Shown here one piece after another: positions 1-11,000 of a stretch of 64,000 nucleotides of DNA. The position numbers were made by a program, and so were the translations under genes. The notes below the pieces were generated by a model, which saw only the letters and a list, made by a program, of their open reading frames with translations, was not told the DNA's origin and made no database searches. Source of the stretch: Acanthaster planci (taxonomy: Eukaryota > Echinodermata > Asteroidea > Valvatida > Acanthasteridae); the NCBI RefSeq assembly GCF_001949145.1, contig NW_019091496.1, positions 78,339-142,338 on the forward strand, given 5' to 3'. Numbering within the stretch: the first letter of the stretch is position 1; every line of letters begins with the position of its first letter.

Positions 1-348
1 TGACGAAAGGGCAGTGATTTGTACTGTGGCTAATCTTCAGCTTCATGCGTATTTTGTTTGTACTAGCCATCGGTGAGGTTTCACTTTGACCTGTGGCTTC
101 TGCAAGTTGTTACATTATTAAAAACGAACCTTTATAAATCAATCAGTGGCAAGCCCAGTTCTGACACCCATCAGTGCGATATACTTCACGCAACATCAAG
201 TACCAACATGTACATCACTTTACCTTCTTAAGTACTGTATTGGTAACATCAAACTGAAATTGTTGACACTGGTAAGATATTCGTGGGGATTCGTGGGACC
301 ACTTTGAGTAACCTTTTAAAGGTTGGGTGAGTTCAATTTCAGCACGGC
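1..348. other. Upstream flank of the lectin gene
   Basis: No coding exon or RNA gene is seen here. The stretch is AT-rich and should hold the lectin 5' untranslated region and promoter. I cannot point to a TATA box or initiator with confidence. Confidence 0.4.
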
Positions 349-649
349 ATGGCATTGGCTTGCCTCCTTTTCCTACTGTGTGTTGGATGCTGCTACACCA
401 CCTGCCAAGAGGTCAGGTGCATGGGCTCCATTGGAGGGACGTGTCCTCCTACTTGGAGCCAGTGGGAGGGCAAATGCTACAATGCCACAGGGAGGGGGTT
501 GGGCTGGCCGGAGGCCGCGCAGGAGTGCATTCAGATGGGCGGGGTGATGGCTGTGCCACGATCTCAGAACGAGAGCAAGTTCTTTGCCAGCTTGATGCCA
601 GCAAACAACAGGGAATTCTGGATCAACTGCAAATGCTCGCAACAGGGAG
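349..649 (+). CDS. Secreted C-type lectin, exon 1 (signal peptide and N-terminal half of the CTLD)
   Basis: The exon opens with an ATG and a hydrophobic, Cys-containing signal peptide (about residues 1-20, MALACLLFLLCVGCCYTTC). The first half of a C-type lectin-like domain follows: CPPTWSQWEGKCY, then WPEAAQEC, then a GGVMAVPRSQNE stretch, then FWINC. These are the C1-C2 disulfide region, the alpha-helix 1 WxxAxxxC pattern and the beta-2 W of the fold. A donor (gag|gtacca) closes the exon in phase 1. Both later terminal exons need exactly one leading base, which this donor supplies as g, giving Asp at the junction. The predicted product is a small secreted carbohydrate- or pathogen-binding protein, the usual role of short echinoderm lectins; ligand and calcium dependence are not known. 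The gene is single-domain with no membrane anchor. Confidence 0.85.
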
Positions 650-1372
650 GTACCAATAAGTACACTGTCCTTGTAACTTGACTGGATCCCACAAAAGCAG
701 TGTAGTCTCAACAAATTAATGGTATAATTTATTTGGGGCTGGAAAATTTACATTTTACAAAAGGTAAGATATAACGGTCAACTTAAGATGTTTACAGCAA
801 AATGCTAAAAAGGTTGATTCATCCACATTTGGGCTGTTTGTATGACAACACTACAGGGCATGCCCGCCAGGGTTGGCAATATACATGTACAGACAAATTT
901 AGAATTAAAGCATATTTTATTGCATGCTTCCAAATTGAGGCAAGTCAGCCCGAGTATCCATTCTAAGGCAAGCAAATTTAGCAGCAAATAGTTTATTTTT
1001 CTCCTAATTTTAGTGCTTTTGTAACAAAATGTTGCAAAGTGAGATTTAAATCGCAAGATTTAAATCAAGTAGTTTGATTAAAATCATACATATGGACAAT
1101 TAACAACCAGCTTAATCTTTCAGCTTCACAAATACACATATAGTCTGAGCCCAGGTAAAATACGGCACATGTAATATATAGTACACTGCAACTGAAAGTA
1201 CACTATGAATTAAAAAGCACATTTTGGCTAATTTCACAGTTCAACACACAGTCCGCCTCCACAAACTTCTCAGACTTTAGTGTGTGTGCAAAAAAAAAAG
1301 ATTGGGGATTAGTGGGCATCAACATCAGCAGGAGGTGAGCTGAGATTGACACTTCAAGTTGAAACCCATCAG

Positions 1373-1431
1373 CTGTGCCTATCTATTATGGAGAGGCTGA
1401 CTGTGTTGACATGGACTCAAAGCAGTTCAAG
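1373..1431 (+). pseudogene. Decayed C-type lectin exon fragment
   Basis: One frame reads PIYYGEADCVDMDSKQFK between an AG and a good donor (aag|gtattt). The GEADCVDMDS string is the typical CTLD core just before the WND/C3 region. The 59-nt piece enters in phase 1 but exits in phase 0, so it cannot be spliced between exon 1 and the exon at 1524 without breaking the frame. It also duplicates a part of the domain the next exon already encodes. I read it as a relic of a duplicated lectin exon, or a rarely used alternative exon. Confidence 0.5.
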
Positions 1432-1523
1432 GTATTTGCCTCTGACAAGTTTGTTGTGTATTTACATACATGTATATAATAAGGAAACTCTCATTTGGTC
1501 TCCATTTTTCTCCATGTATTCAG

Positions 1524-1735
1524 ACCCATGGGTGTGTCAGGAGGGTGCAACCAGGGTCCCCTTGGATGAAAGTGTGCAGTGGGATAGTGACACCAACGGT
1601 GACAATGAAGACTGTATCAAGGTTAAGCAGTGCGATTGGAAATGGAAATGGGAGCTATGCACACAGCCCCTTCCAGCTGTGTGCAAAAAGCCAGTTGACC
1701 CAATGCTACATTTTTACGGTAAAAAAAATCAGTAA
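1524..1735 (+). CDS. Secreted C-type lectin, terminal exon A (C-terminal half of the CTLD)
   Basis: The exon follows an acceptor (tgtattcag|ac) and, joined to the exon ending at 649, gives a 170-residue protein. It encodes PWVCQEG, a WDSDTNGDNEDC segment and the closing ELCTQPLPAVCKK, that is the last cysteines of the lectin fold, then a short tail and TAA. The classical calcium/sugar triplets EPN or QPD and a WND motif are missing, so canonical mannose- or galactose-type binding is not predicted. A homologous exon at 7887 shares the same entry phase, the CKK ending and an LHF near the C-terminus. Confidence 0.8.
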
Positions 1736-2635
1736 TTTTAGATAAGGACTTAATAGCTTACTAAAAGCATAGAGGAAGAACACAGAAGGAGTTTGAACTG
1801 CCCGGGCTGTAACATCTGGCCCATTACCGCTTTCTGGCATGCCTGGTATGTCCATAGCCAGAGCGCAGCGAGCACTTGCTACGCACTATCTATTTCACAA
1901 CCACAAAATGCCTTTGTACCCTATGATCGCCGCCGCAATTTTTCGCTGGTAATCTGCATCCTTAAAACTTTGTGTACTAAGGTATAGGACATTGAGTATT
2001 AATACCTCTGTTGGTACCTGGTAGGCTCTCATGACAACATCAAATTTAATGCTTTCGCAGTTGCTTGCATTACGCTATGTGCCCTAAATCTATATGTGCA
2101 GTTACTACCCTTAATGAGCTCTTTCTTCAGGAAAATATGGCCATGGGTGACACCTGTACACACTATGGACCTTTTGAATATGAACTGGTTGACATATGGA
2201 CACATGCCACGGTCTTTACCAACGCTGATGAAAAACAGCTGAAACAGAAGAACTTGGGGGGGGGAATGAAATTGCTGATGCCTACACCCAAGAGTTGTGC
2301 CTCCCTACAGATTCTATAGGCGCCAGAATCAAAATTGCAAAGTTGAAGAATTTGAAAAAAAAATGCCCCAAGCAGCTTTTTCAGGGAAGAAAATCCAACA
2401 TTTACTGTAAGCAACAGGGTTTTTTGGTGTGACTTCAGTGTGTTCAATCTTTTTTTCAACTGTGCAATTTTTGTGACGGATGCCAGAGCTGACCTACATG
2501 TACACGTACACAGTAGGAGCAAACTAATGTATTCAACTGTAGGGTCTTAATGAGCTTGATAACACAAACATCAAATCAAGTCTACATGTAGGCCAGCCTC
2601 AACAACCAATGGTCTATGGATACTGGTCTGTGTAC

Positions 2636-2876
2636 GTTTTGTTCTTTCATTTTTCAATCTAAAAATGAAAATCAAAAAATAAGTCATTTCTCTTTTTGCA
2701 ATTTGAAAACAGAAAGTTGAAAACAGAGGAACAAGTCATTTATCGTCTTTCACTAAAAAGGGAAATACGACTTTTTTTTTTACTTTTCAATGTGAAAATG
2801 AATAACATCGTAATATTTCAATCTACTTTTTTGAAGAATGAAAAACAGCTCTATTTTTCATTTTGTAAAGTAAGGA
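2636..2876. repeat. T/A-rich interspersed repeat block (copy 1)
   Basis: Irregular repeats of a motif like tttttcaatctaaaaatgaa, in which TTTTCA-type and TGAAAA-type words alternate, so the block can fold back on itself. A second block of the same kind lies at 4125-4330. The two may be the ends of one element of about 1.7 kb, but the alignment is loose. Confidence 0.45.
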
Positions 2877-4124
2877 ACATCTGTGTAACCCACAAAATCA
2901 ATCATGGCTGAACTGAAGGAATACCAGGGATCTGTTGCATTTAAAGTAAAAGAAGGAGGAACCCAAAGTTCTTGAATGCTCAAAGGCAGCTTTCCTCTTG
3001 GGAAGTACTCAGAGTTATCCGTGACGCTTCCTCAATATTACGTGTGCAGTCAAACAAAATTGGGACTTTAAAACTAAAATTTTAAACAAGATTCAGGGGT
3101 TGGCATTAAGCGGGCGCACCAGCTCTTTTGCGTCCGACAAACCATGATTAGCACCTGGTAACCTCTAATAAAGCGAGAGATCAGGCGCTGAAATTAGTGC
3201 TGGACCGTTACTCATCCTCTTAGAGGTAATGACACACTTTATTCCAAAGAATTCATGAAAAAATTGACCGTGGTGAGGGTACGTTTGACAACCTTTTTTC
3301 ACGTTTTATATGCTTTCTTACTTACATGTACATTTGCAATTGCTATTGTTATTTTCACAAGTTCCCTTGACATTTCACTATCGCAGTGGGGAAAACGTGC
3401 GCAAAGCTCAACCATTAAAGCAAAGTTTTGCTGCGCCCATACCAAAGAACACTTGATGGAATTGTGTCAACCAGTCTATACGTCCCGGTCAATTACACTA
3501 CATTGGCCATACACGCAAGCAACCCTGCAGCTGCAGGTTGAAAGAGCATCAATGTTGCAAGAGGATTTCTTCAAGTTAATTCACAGAACTTGATCTCTTG
3601 TCTATGTATGTATTCTCTGTGTTCCGGAGTTTAATTTGACATGATTTTGCTTGTACTTGAAGTGAGCGTGTTTCCACAAAATATCCTGCCGCGGCACAGG
3701 GTTGATCGCCTGCCCGTTGCATGCATCATGGATGCTAAACCACATAATGCATGGACATCATTGGCCAGTTTACCGTCATGATGTCTGACTAGCATTGTGT
3801 GAACTGTTGTGAGTTGTCTACTGTAGACATTTTTAATAGGATTCAGACAGGTTTTATCACTTTTGGGACAAGTTTTTTTAAGCTTTCATCCCCATTCATG
3901 CCATTCAATCAGAAAAATAGACCCCAAATAATTGCTGACCTACTGACCCTATTTTTGAGAGGCGCGTACGTGTAATTGATGCAGAACTCTTATTTTCTGG
4001 CCTAATATAACTTGACCTAAAATAGCTCCCGGGTTCAGTGAAACGGCTTCCGAAAACCCCTAAAATTTGAAAGGCCAGGAGCTGTTTTTAGCTTGTGGGC
4101 AAAAAGATTGATGTCAACTCCTGC

Positions 4125-4330
4125 CGTACTTTCGTTTTTCATTTTCAACATGTAAAACTTGAAACAAGTTCTCCGTCTTTTTCCTAATTTTTCATTTTAA
4201 AACCAAAAAAAAAGGAAAACAATTTATATTTTGATTTTGGTTTCGTTTTCAAATCGAAGAATGGAAAAACAACTTGTGTTTTGGTTCGTTGATATTCATT
4301 GTAAAATCGAAAAACAAATAAACAAAACAT
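4125..4330. repeat. T/A-rich interspersed repeat block (copy 2)
   Basis: Same word composition as the block at 2636-2876 (gtttttcattttcaac, tttttcattttaaaacc, gttttcaaatcgaagaat). It overlaps the start of a chance open frame of 166 codons. Confidence 0.45.
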
Positions 4331-5045
4331 ACAAGGACCAATATTTCTCTACAGCCATTCCACACTCACCCAACATTAAAACATCACAGTCATCATGTGA
4401 ATGCTCATGCTTGTCAAATTCATTCCATGGCAACCAGCAATCATATGCTGGTGATGCATCTCCATGGCTTCATTGTAAGGACACAATGGAATACAAATAT
4501 GGCCTATCGAAAGACAGGTTCATAAAAAAAAGAGGCATCAGTTTTGCAGCTGAGTGTATTCATCATGTAAAGTTAAAACTTCTGACGGCAACAGTGACCA
4601 AAGTGTGGAAAGTTTTAGAATATTCAAAGCAAGTGTGCACTTTCATGTCTAATGTAAAACTTTTTGTTTATTTGTTTGTTTGTTTACTTATTGTTTGTTT
4701 TGTCTTACTTAATGTTTTGTTTCTTTATTGAACTGAGTGGTATCGTATTAAATCAAGAGTAAGTAACAGACCTGTGTAATTTTTGTTCAATTCATGGAGT
4801 ATGGTGAACAAGCCATTTCAGCATTTCAAAAAAGTACATGCAGGTACATGTACGTGCCAAGGTGGTGCAGCCAGCGGTGCTGATCTATCTTATATACAGG
4901 TACATTCCCCATGTAAATCACAGATGCATGTTAGTGGCACTTAAATAATGACATGCGTGCATCTGCCGTGCCTCCCTGGGCATGCATGGGCAGCTACCAT
5001 ATACATGTACTTTGAATTTAAAGGCCAAAACTACAATATTTTCAT

Positions 5046-5311
5046 AAACCATCTCTGACAACACAGAAATATTTCCTCACGGATCAGTCGTCAAGAAACC
5101 ATCTCTCTGACAACACGAAGACAAAATTCCTCACGGATCAGTCGTCAAGAAACCATCTCTCTGACAACACAGAGACAAATTTCCTCACGGATCAGTCGTC
5201 AAGAAACCATCTCTCTGACAACATGGAGACAAATTTCCTCACGGATCAGTCGTCAAAAAACCATCTCTCTGACAACACGGAGACAAATCACCTCGCTGAT
5301 CAGTCATCAAT
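5046..5311. repeat. 54-bp tandem repeat, five units
   Basis: Five head-to-tail units beginning aaaccatctc and ending near cagtcgtcaa. Unit 1 is 50 bp (5046-5095); units 2 to 5 are 54 bp each. Units 2-4 are close to identical, and unit 5 has drifted near its end (cctcgctgatcagtcatcaa). No unit encodes a recognisable peptide. It is a minisatellite; there are no unique spacers, so it is not a CRISPR array. Confidence 0.93.
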
Positions 5312-6841
5312 AAATATGAGGTTAAATTAAAAACCCTTTTGGGAATCCAAAGGATAAATGTAACAATGAAGTGGTATAGCAAAGGAGACTTACAAAGGAT
5401 CTGCATGATGACAGCCTGAAATTATCCATCTTTTTTTTTTCAAATATAAATTACAGTTGGCCTGGTTCATTTCCACCTCGTGCACACTGTGGTTCACCAA
5501 TAAAGGTGACTAAAGTTGTCATGAACCATTTTCAGTTCACTGTACTAATCATGACAGCACAGGAACCTAACATGTAAGTGCTGGTGACAGAGGAAAATGT
5601 GTGCATGGTATAAATTTTTTGGTAAAAAAAATACTCCCAGATGTCCTAAACTGAAAAGATTCATTACGTGGCTTCTGGTCACACTGACAATAACTGCCTT
5701 GTAAGCAGAGTGCAACCACCTATTTCACCTTGATAAGCTTGGTGGGTGAATGGTAAGCCATTTGCATTGGTTAAACTGAAGATTATCGAATCAAATCAGA
5801 ACAAGCAGTCTAGTTTTTTTTTTAATAAAGCTCTTGGAAGCACTTGAAAATTCTCTCTTTAACAAGAGAGTTCTTGTTGTTGGAGACACTCAGGCAAAAT
5901 GGCTTTTCTCTTTTCAACTTGAAAAGCATCGGCTATGAGCACAGCTGTCTCCAGTTCGCTAGACCACGAATGCTCAGGGGTTTTTCCTGTGCTGTTGGAG
6001 CCTTCTTCTATCATTACTGACATCCATTCATAGTCCATCATCCACACAGCAACTCTTATTCTCACTTTAATCCCCTTTTCATCAAATAATCATTCCACTC
6101 TCTTTTATCCTCATCAAATTCAATTTTTATGGTCTGCCAAAAGGACAGAAAAGACAAATTTTTACCCAGTTCATCCTGTACCAATCATGAATAACTTATG
6201 ATCCCTGTCCATGAACAATGGACTCACATTTTAGATTGTTCGCCAATGATCAATGGATCTGTCACTAGATGGTTGGCAATTAAAAGGCAGCATCATCAGT
6301 TGTCAAGGAAAGACTTTGTTTACAGGGTTGCAGGCATTTGACCACTTACTGCCAGTGAAACAACTCCTCTTGTGTTACTAGTTCTCTGTGCCCAGAACTC
6401 AAGGAATTCTTCCTGAACAATTCTTCTACAACAATCCTAGGCAGATGGTCACTTAGCACAGTTAGTGATCAACGCCTGATGCAGTATACATGTAGTACAA
6501 AAGCACAAAATTCTGGACTGGTTCTAATCTCCTGGTCACAGCATTTTCATTTTGTAGCGTCAAGAATCAATACCTCAAATGCATTGTTTTTGTCCTCAGA
6601 AAATACAGCCAATTTCCTACATGTAGACCTAGTTGCAGATTTTTCCTACATCCGGATCACTTGAAATAAAACTTCTTTTCTTCTGCTTCTAAAACTACTT
6701 CTTATGTGTTCTACATTCTCAAACAAGTTCAGGTGAAATGTAAGCTTCTTGTACACAATTTTTGTTTTAGAAAACATCTAGAAATGAACATTTTTGCCAG
6801 ATGGATTTTCATCTCGAACTTCGACATTTATGCACGGTTTG

Positions 6842-7370
6842 TCAAAAGTCACGAGAGCCCAAAATCAACCAAAATATACCGCGTGATAAGTCATTCTGTT
6901 CTTGTAATTCCAAATACTTTTTCTTACTTAACAGTCCTATAAATGTTTGCATTTAATGCATGTTTAATCAAAATGACTTTTGGAGTCTCCGTTTTTTTTA
7001 TTTGCCAAAAACTAAATACATGTACATATTTTTCCTAGTTGTGGATTACACAGGTAGTGTATGCACCTACAGTACGTTGCGAACTCAACTACAGTTAATT
7101 CACTGAAAATTGTTATTTATTAACTTATTTTCTCAAAATCAAGAAATTCTTAATTAGAAAATCAGCTTGCTACAATTGCTCTGGCTGACTTTTTATACGA
7201 GAAAAAAAATTATTGCTATTCGGAACCGGTTAAACCGACTCAGAACTAGAAGTGTTGTCACTTCTGACGATCCCGTAAGTCCAGATTAAAAGCTTAGATT
7301 TTGAAAGTTATTTTGTAGTTTTTCCATTACACAAGGTGGACGACTGATCATATTTCACCTGAATCATAGG
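6842..7370 (+). repeat. Degraded internal copy of the hAT-like element at 41902-43449
   Basis: Collinear short matches link this segment to 42180-42830 in the same orientation. They include taatcaaaatgacttttrgag, agaactaagaa-like and gaagtgttgtc-like words, and aaaagcttagattttgaaa. No terminal repeats or target duplication are visible, so this is probably an internal remnant. Confidence 0.6.
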
Positions 7371-7886
7371 AATCTGACCATGGACTTATTTTTGAGATTA
7401 TTTTTGAGATCTGGAATTCGGAAAGCAATTGTGCATCATCCACTCCCGCTGCATCCATGTATGTACATGTAATCTCAAACCATCCACTCGATGGCAAGTT
7501 CTGATCAGTAAAAAAAAGAAAACGCCCCAGAAAAAAAATCAACTCTTGATGACCTCCCGATAACAATCTTGCCTTCATTTCAACATGAGCAAATTAGATT
7601 CATTTAGATTGACGGAGTCCAAATTGATTAAATTAGATTGAAGTAGTCTAAAGAAAGTGCCTGGGAAATACCTCAGATTGCACCACAGAGCATCTAGAAT
7701 CCAAAATTTCCTTTAAGGTCCCAGACCCCACAACGTAATGGCTTCACACTCCATGCATGCATCATGTACCGCCCTGCTATCATTTCAGAAATGTCCTCTC
7801 TGTGACAACCTCTTGGCGGCGCATTACAAGAGTTTTGTGAGTCACCCACATTGAAGGGCTTTAGCTTTCTTCCGTTTCTATTCCAG

Positions 7887-8089
7887 ATAGTTGGGTATGC
7901 TCAGGTGTCATGACTGACCCAAAAAGCACGTTTGACTGGGGTGACATACGGCTTAACAATCGTGGAGCAGACGGGGAAGACTGCATGGGCCTACACGTAG
8001 AAAACTCCCGTTTGATGCTGGAGGATAGCCAATGTGACTACAGGTTCAAAGCCATTTGCAAGAAAGCTACACCAGAGTTGCATTTCTAA
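7887..8089 (+). CDS. Secreted C-type lectin, terminal exon B (alternative C-terminal half)
   Basis: An acceptor with a pyrimidine tract (ttctattccag|at) opens an exon that needs one upstream base, just like terminal exon A. Spliced to the exon ending at 649 it gives a 167-residue lectin. It encodes SWVCSG, then DWGDIRLNNRGADGEDC, then a closing EDSQCDYRFKAICKK with the final CTLD cysteines, then ATPELHF and TAA. The LEDSQC stretch sits where WND(x)C is normal, and no EPN/QPD triplet is seen. No separate N-terminal exon was found between 1736 and 7886, so this is either a mutually exclusive last exon of the same gene or the tail of a duplicated gene that lost its first exon. Confidence 0.75.
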
Positions 8090-11000
8090 ATACACTCACT
8101 TAATCCTGGTCATGTGACACACACCCAAAACTGAGGAAAGCATAAGCTTGGCTTCTAGCTATTGGTTACCATGGCAAATATTCACTTTCAGCTACAGGTC
8201 TATGGACTCATGTGATTGGCAAGAACATTTATTTAGCAGTGTAAAAAAGTATCAATACTAGACAAAGATTTTAATAAGTGCCTTTTGTGAAGACTTTATC
8301 TTCTCTTTACAATTTCTCAGCTAAAATGTTCCATGTAGCGGTGCTTGAAATTCTGGTTTATAAAAGTAGATCAACAACAGCCATGTTCATGTAACTGTTG
8401 CGTGAAGGCAGAAGTTGTGCTGTTTGTCTGTTTGCGGTAAAATACCTGTAGTGGTGTTAACAAGAACTAAACTACACTGAGCCCAATGTCATCACAGAGA
8501 CACACTGCCGGGCCCAAAACTATGAACCCAATTGCACATTCTTGAACATGTTGGTTGAAGTCCTCAGATGCATGTCAGTTTGCTGTGCTGCAAAATAGAT
8601 CATGTACTATGTACACCGTGCACCGGGCAATGTGTGCACTGTATTCACAAGATTAACCATGCATACTGTGTTGCCACTGGTAGGGCCCGGGTTGTCAAGG
8701 GTACCTTTGTTTGGCAAATATTTGTGAGTCTGCAGGATGTCTGTGTCTGTGAATGGGCAGTCTACTTGGAGAGGGTCCCTTAACCCCTTTGTGGTGGAGG
8801 ATGTTAAAACAAGCCAAGTCCATTAGTAGACGTGGGCACGGTTTACACGTTTAACTTCCACATACGCATTGTCACAACTCTTGCTAAAGATTATACATGT
8901 ACACACTAATCTCCCATATGTTTTGTACACAGACTGTGTACTGAACCTGAGCTGGGCCTCTGCAAATGGCCTGCTGACCGTACATGTACATCCACACGCA
9001 GCAACAACTACGCCTATACATGGGGCCTTGTGGGGTACCGAACAATGAGAAGTATCCCACAAGGCCAGTTTTACCTTGTGGGGTAACCAAATTGGTGTCC
9101 CACAAGAATTTCATGAAACTGATATTTGGAAATAACTCAACAAGGGAAAATTTTTGATGGGTAGAAATCTGTCGCATATAAGGGACATACGGTCGAAAGT
9201 GAATTTGGTTTAAATTGGAGTGATTTGAATTTTTTTGCGTGTTGTGTGGGAGTTGTGTACATGAGAACAAAGGAAATACCCCACAAGTATAGCTGTGTAA
9301 GGATACATGAGTTGGCAGTGAGAAATATCACACTACTATTGCTCGGACAGGTCAACATTTGTAGAATTTGGCTGGTTATAAACAGTTGCCTTAGCTACTA
9401 CATCTTGTTTTTGACAGTCACAATTTCTAGCCCAAATCATGTTCTGGTCAACAAGTGCTTATGTACAAAATAAGACAGATGTACAGTATGTGCGAGACAC
9501 TTGGGTGTACAATGCTTAACTGTTATTAGCGACATGTTGTAACATCCGAAGAGAATAGGATACCGGAGATGTTCAAAGTCAGATGCTGTACATCCTCAAT
9601 GAGAAAAAAAAACACTCTTGTTTCATAGTAGTCAACAACTCTTTTGTTTCATTGATTTTTGCCACTTATTTCTTGTGATTAGGCTGTAACAAATCTCATC
9701 CCACCACAGAGAACCATTTCTGGTCAAATTGCCGTGTCTACTTAATTTTGCTTGTAGAATCTGCATTGTACGTGTAAACCCTTGGAAGAAGTACATGTAC
9801 TGATGGCACCAATATGGAAAATGATCCGTATGTTGGAGATAAATTGCAAACCATTTGGGTGGTTCCATGAACAAAGCATAATTAGGGAAACAGGGGTGCC
9901 CTGTGAGAGGACCAGAGAGCAATTCTCAATTGAGCCAGAAAATTTATTTACAGATAATTCGGTCTCACTACCACCAAAACTGTGACTCAAGAATATGGAC
10001 AAGGATTTGGTACAAAGAGAATAATTTAGAAAAAAAAGTTCAATTGCCCTTATTTACAAGTCAGCCATACTGAATTGACAGCGGGGTTAATTTTTTCTTC
10101 ATTTTGGCACTTGAGAATAAAAACAAGAGCACTGAAATAAAACTTCATCACAAATTAATTTCCTTTATGGTGGAGAAGAATTTAAAGTTTTTGATTAATA
10201 CGGGCAATTCACAATAGGGCATCTCCAAGAGTTTGCAAGGCATTGAGCAATCACAATGCACAAAATCTGTCGACCCAATGTGCATTTGGAAAGGGTTTTG
10301 AAGCGCACTATTGTAAAACGCCCACATCATACATGTATCGAAATCTTTTAAGCCACATGAAATAACAATGAAAATGGGGCATGGAACCAAAAATAGTCTG
10401 ACACAATCCTATTCATTAGAATCAAATAGATTCTCACAACACATTAAACAAAATGGCTCCCTCCTCATAAGGTCCATCTTTATCTGCTGAGGGTCGTGGC
10501 TACTAGGATCTGTCTTCTAGCATCCATTTGTTTCACTTGACATTGGCATAGTCAAGCTGCCAGCACGTTTTCGAACCCTACCCTGTCTTGGTTACATGTA
10601 CACAAGTTGATACAATCATCCCAATGAATGCATTTGCAAAACCAAACAAATAATTCAATCACTGACGGGGTCATTGATGTATCCTTTGCACTTTCTACTA
10701 CCAATAATTACGTTCCCTCTTCTCTCCAGCTTTCTCCATGCATGAGAGATTGATTTCTTTTTCCTTCAATAAGTCAATGTTTTGTCATCATGATTGGATG
10801 TAGAGAAAATAAATGTGCCTGTAAGTTCGAGTAAAATGGACAGTGTGATTCCAACTTTTTTGAGGGGTTCTGAACTGCTGTTATTGAATACACCAGGTGT
10901 GTGACATGTGTTTCCTCTGTGCTGAAAAAGATAGACTTCTGGCTAACAACTTCATACCTAGCCCAATGCCTGTAATGTGATGGAGTTGTGTTCCTGGCCT

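Larger units (their letters stand above)
1736..7886. other. Non-coding stretch between the two lectin terminal exons
   Basis: About 6 kb with no convincing exon. It holds T-rich fold-back repeat blocks (2.64-2.88 and 4.13-4.33 kb), a 54-bp tandem array (5.05-5.31 kb) and a degraded relative (about 6.84-7.37 kb) of the hAT-like element found near 42 kb. Open frames of 112 and 166 codons here match no family and overlap repeats. If the two terminal exons belong to one gene, this is an alternative-splicing intron. Confidence 0.5.

Noticed and set aside
2065-2319. Possible additional lectin exon near 2.1 kb
   Set aside because: The frame has Cys and Trp residues but none of the CTLD spacing or the core motif, and no good splice pair.
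3255-3593. Open frame of 112 codons with a hydrophobic N-terminal stretch
   Set aside because: One hydrophobic segment in AT-rich DNA is expected by chance; no splice context and no family resemblance.
4231-4731. Open frame of 166 codons on the plus strand
   Set aside because: It starts inside the T/A-rich repeat block, ends in a low-complexity Val/Leu/Phe run and matches no family.
5046-5311. Possible CRISPR-like repeat array
   Set aside because: The units are contiguous 54-bp copies with no unique spacers, in an animal genome; it is a minisatellite.
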